Positions 56,900-64,000 of a stretch of DNA of 64,000 nt are shown piece after piece. The position numbers and the translations under genes were made by a program. The notes beneath the pieces were generated by a model. It ran no database searches. It saw nothing but the letters and a program-made list of their open reading frames with translations, and was not told the origin of the DNA. The number at the start of each line of letters is the position of its first letter. Within the stretch, counting starts at the first letter, position 1. Source of the DNA: Branchiostoma floridae (taxonomy: Eukaryota; Chordata; Leptocardii; Amphioxiformes; Branchiostomatidae); NCBI RefSeq assembly GCF_000003815.2, contig NC_049992.1, forward strand, positions 19,900,356-19,964,355, read 5' to 3'.

Positions 56900-59800
56900 A
56901 TGGGCCTGGCCTCATCGCTCACCAATGTGGTGGCTTACATCTTCATGACGTACGTGATTCTGGTGACCGCTGTCATCAGTAACGTGTTCCAGATCGTGGC
57001 TTACCTGCTGATGCGGCCGTTCTCGCTAACGGTGTACAGAAATGTGGTCTCGTTCTGCCAATACCTCATCTTGAGCCGTGAGTCGATTTCCCAAGACTTA
57101 GCATCCAATTTATGAATTGTGATTGTTTATATGAAAGTAAGACTAAGGTAAATAGTACCTCAACAACTGTAATTGTCAGTACAAATATATTTACATGTGA
57201 GATGACTACACAATCGTGAGGCGGTAAAATTCATGAGGAAAAGCTATGCATCCATTGCGCTTTTGATAGTAATTCCATATAATTATATCTAAAACATTAT
57301 TTGATATCGTCAATGTATTTCATGGCATAAATTGTGTAAACCTTAGAAATAATAAGCAATAATAGAATGGGATATTGTAAATAATGCTTTTAGAAAAACT
57401 GTCACTCTCCGCCGGTGACATTTGAACCTATCCTTTATTATCTTCCCTAAGGGTTGTAAATCATTTACTTGACATGAATAGATTCATGTAATGTCTACAG
57501 ATCTTAAAACAACTGTGATAAAACTTAGAGTTATAGTACTTGGTCATTGAAAGCATATTAATAAGTTGTTTCATGATTTAGTTATGTAAAATATGTGCCT
57601 ACACTGCCAAAAATGATTTTTGCTTCTTTTGCTTACACAATGGACAATATGAAGAAAGATATTTTTACGAGAAGAAAATATAGAATAAAATTCAAGCAAA
57701 ACAAGAAAGTAAAAAAACAACTTAATTCTCACACGAATAACAATTTTCTTATTCTTCTTTGGTGAAGAATATTTTTGTGAAAGATTTTAACACCTAAGAA
57801 TTTTCTGGAACTTAAGCAAAATCTTTTTTTTTTCTGATTTCATGAAAACAATCTAGAAATGCTTGTTTTTTATGACAAGAAAAGAAATACAAGAATTTTT
57901 GCTCTTAAAGTAAGAAATGTAGTTTTAGTTTAAGTAATAGTAATCTCAAAAATGATCAAAAAAATTCAAGCAAAAGTTTGCTTGCTCCATTGACAAGCAC
58001 ATTTTTTCTAAGATTTCTTGGAGAAAGAATAATTTTTTTCCTGAAAGATACGTTTTCTGTCTGGAAGAAAAAAAAAAAAAAACACGAAAAAAAATTTTTT
58101 GGTTGTGTATTACATGGGTGCAATCATAATGAACAGGCACAAAATAAAAAAAATTACTTACTCTTTGTTGGGCATATTTGATCTTTAAAACAATCTCAAA
58201 CCGCCTCTAGACAAAATTTTTCTGACATTCGCAAAACAAATGCAGTCTCGCATCACGAAATGCACATCTCGCCAGGAATGTGCACTTCCGACTATCTTAC
58301 TTTGCCTGATGATTTTCTGAGCTCATGATTTACTAAAATTCGTCAATCTAACGTTTGAAAGGCTGACTTAGTCTCGTGTTCTCTCGCGAAACAGAGATTA
58401 GGTCATTGTCCGTGATCAAGATGTAATGTTAGATATTGAAAACTTGGAGGTATGTACTTTGCCTTTAAAACGGTCACTGTTGGAAGAAAAATTGGTAGTA
58501 ACAGTATACATACGTGACTGATGATCCTGTTCAACGCCTTCATCTATATTTTTTCCTGTTCCGCAGAATTGTCTTTCAGGTTCGACTGGTGGGGGCAGTC
58601 AGAAATAACATTTTACATCAGTGACGCGGACCGGCCGTTCTTTGGGAAGGAGACCGCCGTCATTGTGATGAACCACAGGAACTCAGCTGAGCATCTGTTT
58701 TGCTTTGCCATAGCAGAGAGGCTTGGGCTACTACGGGTGAGTCATTTTGAACATTTACTCATGTGTCAATACTTGTGAATCTGAAATCACATACTAGCTG
58801 ATACAGAAGGGAGTGCACATACACTATACTTATTAAACTTTTTAACCACATAAAGACGGAGGGGGGTGGGGGATGGGTTAAAACCCGGGTTTCTAAAATG
58901 AAAATTTCAACAATGGGATTTTCATATTTTCTTCTTAAACTACACTTGCTTTCATATATCTTTATTCTCTAGCATATCTTAATGTGACCTTTATAATTAG
59001 ATATTCATAATTTTTGCTAATGTGATGACGTAATTGTCATTATTATATAACTTCATTGCACAACTTCATTGCACATTCTCAACATAGTTTGTGTACGCCT
59101 GTTGTTATCAACTTATATAATTCATGCAAATGCGGACCTTTTTGCATGATTAATGACAAACCCGTTTAATACGGCAGTTGTAAACGTTATAATTTTTGGC
59201 ATATGCATGGGGTCGTGAAACTCTATTATTTTATTTGTTTCGATGATGTCTTTTTACCAAACTTCTTGCAGACATTCAAAGCTTTTTGTGCAGACTACAT
59301 AAAGTACATACCTACAGCTGGCTGGAGCTTGTTCTTTAACGAGTGCATCTTCCTGAAGCGGAGTTACGAAAAGGACAGAGGACTCATCGTCAAGCAGCTG
59401 GAGGAGCTGCAAACCTATCCTGGTATCTTCTGGGTAGGTTTGGGCTTGTTATGGACATACGGAGCACTCGTGTTAAAACAATCCAACGATGATACATTAA
59501 GAAAGAGATGACTATCACTTCGATCGTTGATATGTAGAGTGATGGATACTTGAATATAAGAAGCTATTATTGGTCTGTAAGTTTATGAAGGTTGGATATT
59601 CATGTAAAACAATATTCAAATGCAATTCAATGTCTAAAACTGGATAAAAACGGAGATTTTTTTTCATTTTTTTTCAATGTGGTATGTTTTTTTTATTTTA
59701 CATTTTGTTTGATCCCACAGCTCCTGTTCTACTGTGAGGGTACCCGGTTTACGGCAGAGAGGTACCAGACGTCCATGGAGGTGGCCAGAAGCAAGGGCCT

Positions 59801-62652
59801 GCCTGAGCTGAAACATCACCTTCTGCCTCGCACCAAGGGTTTCACGCTGTGTGCTCGAGTCGGCAGGAAATACAGTATGTTTTATGTATTTATGTACTTC
59901 AGCCTGTTGTATCAATTACCTAGTCTCCGGACCGTAGTATCATTGATAACTGCGTTAGTTCACATCCATTATTAGGGCCCAGTCATAATTTTGCACATAC
60001 TAGCCCTAATTGCTTCCTTATAGATGCACAGGATTGTATGGATAAACCAAATTGTAACTAGCCAAAACTAGAAATAAGTTGGGACTTACCTCAATTTGCA
60101 GCTACTGGCATTTAAAACCCTCACTGCAGCACAATTGAGGTAAGTCCCAACTTATTTGTAGTTTTGGCTAGTTACATTTTGGTTTATCTGTTGAGAACCG
60201 ATGGTAAGGCTATTGAGGAATTGTAAATAACTGGCCGCACACTGGACGTTTTGAAAACTACATGGTTTAATGTCTTTCCTCCATGATTCTAGCTCCAGAC
60301 TAGAGCATGGACTCCAACTCATGGAATGAGGTCACAGCCTCACAGGACCAAACTATTTCCAAAATAGGGGGGTTTCAGTACTTAATTATAGGTTTCTGTG
60401 GGTTCATAACATTATCCATACAATCCTGTGCATCTATAAGGAAGCAATTAGGGCTAGTATAGATACCATGTATCGGTCCAATATATGACTTAAAGTGATG
60501 GCGATTTTTTTCAGCTGAGATACTAATAACATGTTTAGGTCATATATACCCCACTAGCTAGTTGGGACAGGTTTTATAGTTTCCTTTTTTTAAAATTATT
60601 TTCATTTTATTCATTCGTTTCCCTTCACAACTGGAATGGGAGGGGAAATCGGACATCTATCTATACCCCCTGCAGACGAGACTGCAAGGGCTTTTTGTCC
60701 ATTGGCAAATAGTCTGGATGGGATGGGAAATTTTGGTAATGGCAGACCAAAGTGTCATTTGTATCACATTGCAGTTAGAAAATTCGATCTTATTCAAAGA
60801 ATCTGTGGGAGTTAATAATTTTCATTCCTTTACTTCAGTTCAGGCTTTCTATGATTTAGAGTATCATTTTGACAATGGCAGACCGGAACCGACAATGATG
60901 GATTTGCTCAAGGGAAAGGCGCATCACGTGCATGTCTACTTCCGGTCAGTTCTCTGCACACGTCTTTTGTTTTTGTGTGACACCCTGATTATATGGTAAT
61001 TTGTTAAGGTTATTTATATTTTTAAGGCGCAAATTATTCCATTTTACAATTTGTCTTATTGACTAATGTAATCTATGATCTGCTCTTCTATGTACAGGAG
61101 GATACCTATGGAAGAGATACCGGAAGATGAAGAGGCTTGTGCCAAGTACTGCCACGAGTTGTATAGGATAAAGGTTAGTATGTTCAGCTGCCTCGGCTTT
61201 CGCACGTCTGAAGGAATGAATAAATCAATAATAAATGGAGGTACTGCTGGTTTCAATTTGTGTGTGTGTGTGTGTGTGTTGTGTGTGTGTTGTGTGTGTT
61301 GTGTTTGTGTGTGTGTGTCTGTCTGTCTGCCTGCCTGCCTGTCTATGGTTCAGATGCCGGTCTATGGTTTCAGCATAACGTTAGAGCTTGGTGTCCGGAA
61401 ATTTGGTATCTGGATAGATGTTAGAAAGACGATAGTAAAAGTCATGGCAACATTAACCAAAACAATCTGGAAGCACAGGCAAACGACAGGCAGTGAAAAA
61501 CTTTACAGCGACAATATATTGGTAACCCTATACATTATGCAACAAAACTCAACTCGATGGGTTCCTCTTAAGAACTGTGCACTCTGTCTGTGTCCTATAG
61601 GTACTATGAGTACTTTGAGCGACACGGGAGGTTCCCAGAGAAGACGTATGAGATACCTCGCAGGCCACACCCGCTCCTTGTGTTCATCTCCATGTCTGTC
61701 CTGCTCGCTCTTCCCCCCGATGAAGTGTGTGTTGGATGTGATCCTGGCCGGTTCAATGTACATGATTGCTGGAGTCGTCCTGGGCGGACTTCTCGGTACG
61801 GTTTTGGGGTGTAACAAGTCTTCGTTTGAGGCATAATATTTTGCCTTTGTAGATAACCTTTCTTAGAGTCAAGGGCTATGTAAGGAAATGTTTATTTTTT
61901 CCTACTATGACGGGGGAGAGTAGAAGTGCCTGCGCCAACTTTAATGTCGTATACCTGCGAATTGACTTGTACTAGGACAATCAAACTTAGTGACTTTTCT
62001 TCAGTCTTTGTTAGCAACAATTAAAAAATTAGCAAGTTTATTAAAAAAATTAGCAAGTTTATAGTTTTTCGTGTTGCCATGGCAACTGGTTTCTGAAAAG
62101 TATGTTATGCAAAATTCTCCAATTTTGGTTCAACAATGAGATTTTAAGGTTTTCTTGCTTAACCGAAATTGGTTCAATATATATCTAATCGGCAATATAT
62201 TTTAATGTAACATTTATAATTAGATACTCATACTTTATGCTGATATGATGACGTCAGTGTTCCAAATACAAAATGGTAAAGTATATCATGATGAAAAGTA
62301 TAATTAGGTTCTTTTCACTCGAACTCCATCTCTGCACACTCGTGTAAATGTCTTTGGTCCGTCCTCATGAAATTTTGGGTTTATATTGTCGAAAGGATGT
62401 ATCCTAAGACTTTTAAGCCTGATGATCCAACGTCTTGATGATGACGTCTTGCTATTGACAACAGAACCCCCCCCCCCCCATTTCCATTGCTGGCAAAAGC
62501 AAGCGATTGTTGTAATCTTAGATGGCTGGTTTATATCGTTATCAACAATTCGTCAGAAGAAATGTGCTTCAGTTCTACCATCGAATGTCACAAAGTAACA
62601 TATGTTCTATTTGTGTCTGACGGTTTCAGGGCTGCTGACGATGTGGTGGTAA
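56900..62652 (+). CDS. AGPAT4: 1-acyl-glycerol-3-phosphate acyltransferase, AGPAT3/4-like; 3' part frame-damaged
   Basis: Exons 56900-57077, 58567-58736, 59272-59433, 59721-59874, 60839-60944 and 61098-61173 join in phase. Then come 61601/61611-61795 and 62630-62652. The protein starts MGLASSLTNVVAYIFMTYVI (membrane anchor). Conserved blocks: motif I NHRNSAEHLF, motif II IFLKR, motif III FYCEGTRF, then SMEVARSKGLPELKHHLLPRTKGFT (written here as two joined family blocks) and RRIPMEEIP..LY. It would acylate lysophosphatidate in the ER membrane. Odd points: motif I has Glu where NHx4D requires Asp. The exon at 61601 matches the family (YYEYF..G.FPE) only in a frame that does not fit the upstream phase unless splicing uses 61611. 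A run of six C (61713-61718) shifts frame before the last membrane helix (VILAGSMYMIAGVVLGGLL). Without that shift the frame runs on to 62738. It may be a decaying or mis-sequenced gene; AGPAT3 versus AGPAT4 is unresolved. Confidence 0.82.
57120..58500. other. AGPAT-like intron 1, A-rich repeat-like part
   Basis: 57600-58170 is rich in 'aagaaa' and 'ttcttg' runs with partial inverted similarity, probably an old MITE. No exon was seen. Confidence 0.35.
58915..59045 (+). repeat. Intronic repeat, copy 1 (copy 2 at 62130-62265)
   Basis: Shared phrases: 'tttataattagatattcata', 'gatgacgt', 'tcttgcttaa/ttcttaaact', and a TTTAATGTRAC block. Two diverged copies lie in two introns of the AGPAT-like gene in the same orientation. 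Confidence 0.55.
59998..60462. mobile_element. Foldback element split by a nested insertion, AGPAT-like intron 4
   Basis: The left arm (about 59998-60104) runs 'tactagccctaattgcttcc' ... 'gacttacctcaatt'. Its inner half is inverted at 60131-60187 and its outer half at 60410-60462. The ~220 bases between the two right-arm halves (60188-60409) therefore interrupt an originally continuous ~105-base arm. TTATC occurs at both edges of the inserted piece, a possible target-site duplication. Confidence 0.8.
61258..61335 (+). repeat. (TG)n with (TGCC)n end
   Basis: TG repeats interrupted by TTG, then 'tctgtctgcctgcctgcctg'. Lies in AGPAT-like intron 6. Confidence 0.93.
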
Positions 62653-62754
62653 GTGGAGGTATTATTACCAGGTGTCCTGGGATTCCAGGTACAGACACAT
62701 CGTCATCAGTGACAAGAAAAAGCAGCAGCATGCAATGATGAACACCCTTGATGG

Positions 62755-63245
62755 GGCTTAACACTGCAGCTAACTGGACTAAAGTTACTCAAGAATCGCC
62801 GACGAGCGGACCTATGTCTGAAGTTTGCTGACAAACTCAGCCCTGAACTCCTCCCACCCACAGCAGGGGAACTCCACGGCAGAAACACAAGGAACTCTAA
62901 GAAGCTCAAAATTGTAAAAAGCAGAACGAATCGATAAAAAAATTCCGCAATGTCATATCTAGTCCGCCTCCTTAACAACAGATAATCACGGTGTGCATAG
63001 TCGATTTTTGATCATGTTCCATGCATTTAAGATCAATTGTCGTTTCTACATAACGTTTGTCTTAAAGTTAAGTTAATTTTTGCTGTATTGACTATAATTT
63101 TAAACGTACATTTTAAAGCGTACTTTCTTAGATGATTTAAAATGTATAATAAGTTGTAATGTTTTCTTTTGCCACGCCTGTACCGTATACGTAATTATAC
63201 CTCTGGCTGAGAAGTATCACGTTTTTATAAACCTTTCATTCATTC
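62755..63245 (+). mobile_element. 5'-truncated CR1-like LINE, 3' tail
   Basis: In one frame from about 62767 the sequence reads LLKNRRADLCLKFADKLSPE, a Pro-rich hinge, then RTNR-stop and MSYLVRLLNNR-stop, the typical ORF2 end of CR1-like LINEs. A 3' UTR follows, ending in 'tttcattcattcatt'. One internal stop (TAA in the RTNR region) makes it defective. It lies ~100 bases after the last AGPAT-like exon and is similar in kind to the tail fused to the PTCHD3-like gene. Confidence 0.82.
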
Positions 63246-63735
63246 ATTGGTAAACACAATTCGCCCGGAAGTAGTCATAGCGTTCAACAATAATCTAGTG
63301 TTCACAGATTTCAATTTCGGTCTCATCTGGAGGAGACGATTAGCCTTATTCTGTACTCTCTGTAGAAGATTTAGCTCCTCTCTGTTGTGCTAGACTACGC
63401 TGGGCTACAGTAGTAAATGTGAGACAATACAAGATATTCAACCACCTTGTTTAACAATGTCTGGTCCATGAGTTTTGCACATCTTTTAACCATTCCGAAA
63501 GACCAGGCCATTTTGTTTGAGGTAGATTTTGTTTGAGAGTTCTGAGTGAGACATTCATCAATGGTTGTACCAATAAGTTTTTCTTCCGTAACTTGTTCTA
63601 TGTTCTTGTCGTCCAAAGGCAAGTTAAGTTTTGGCCTTTTCGACATTTTTGGTTAACTTCCGAGAACTATGCATTTTGTTTTGATATGTTCAGAAAAAAG
63701 CTGATTTGTTCTTACTCAGCTTGATATTGTTGGTG
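63245..63735 (-). mobile_element. LINE ORF2 fragment (minus)
   Basis: The minus-strand frame 63646-63395 reads RPKLNLPLDDKNIEQVTEEK, IGTTIDECLTQNS, MVKRCAKLMDQTLLNKVVEY and YYCSPA, which is the region after the reverse-transcriptase core of CR1/RTE-like LINEs. A frame change near 63395 leads to LLQRVQNKANRLLLQMRPKL and onward to about 63250. Defective and 5'-truncated. Confidence 0.8.
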
Positions 63736-64000
63736 TTTGATATTGTTGGTGAGTCAAATTTTGATGTTGAAAACTGCATTTCAACTTTATTCAGAATGTC
63801 TTCTACTAAGACAGATTCAAGCCAAGAGTAAAGATCTTTTCACCAGTCCAAGAGAGGTATCATACTGGCATATAGCTTATGCAAAGTGTTACAAACGGCT
63901 TGTGATTAATGTGATTTTGGCAAGTTTGGTTCTTGCTGAAATATAGCTTTATATATAAACTCGGCATGTGTGCGTGTGTCAATGATTCAATCTATCCATT

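Noticed and set aside
61075-61836. Single 253-codon open frame over AGPAT-like exons 6 and 7
   Set aside because: It reads through an intron with a (TG)n tract and is in the wrong frame for most of exon 7; only its end coincides with the real membrane helix frame.
1-64000. A coordinated novel gene system across the window
   Set aside because: The four host genes are ordinary, separately organised animal genes on both strands with no shared domain logic or spacing; I see no evidence that they form a system.

Overview
The window looks like animal nuclear DNA, most likely a cephalochordate (amphioxus, Branchiostoma), and is a draft-assembly fragment with two 100-base gaps. The reasons are spliced genes with GT-AG introns and small exons, AT-rich introns, many microsatellites, tRNA-derived SINEs, several non-LTR retrotransposon families, foldback MITEs, and Patched-domain and SDR9C genes of the kind that are multicopy in invertebrate deuterostomes. 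The species call is an inference; no database search was possible.

Layout. 1-13250 is mostly repeats: a minisatellite with gap 1, MITEs, a GC-rich broken coding-like island between direct repeats, a SINE, an orphan terminal exon on the minus strand and microsatellites. 13264-15232 (+) is a complete three-exon TMEM45-family gene (276 aa). 15240-20570 is intergenic, with a perfect palindrome, a piggyBac-type MITE and one copy of a repeat also found near 43 kb and 56 kb. 20576-40838 (+) is a 21-coding-exon Patched-domain (PTCHD3-like, RND superfamily) gene; all exon phases join without a break. Its introns hold a foldback element carrying a retroelement fragment, a C/G-run TIR element, a SINE, satellites and a 5'-truncated LINE. 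Its last exon runs in frame into the tail of a second LINE. 44518-52060 (-) is an SDR9C short-chain dehydrogenase gene. Its first exon runs into gap 2, and its first intron holds a full-length Tx1/L1-like LINE with a perfect 17-bp target-site duplication. 56900-62652 (+) is an AGPAT3/4-like acyltransferase gene with an altered catalytic motif and apparent frame breaks near its 3' end. 62755-63960 holds two LINE tails.

The four host genes (TMEM45, PTCHD3-like, SDR9C, AGPAT) have no obvious shared pathway beyond membrane or lipid association, and nothing suggests an operon-like system. The unusual material is in how mobile elements have remodelled the genes: a LINE-extended Patched-like protein, a young LINE in the SDR intron, nested and fragment-carrying foldback elements, and possible decay of the AGPAT gene.
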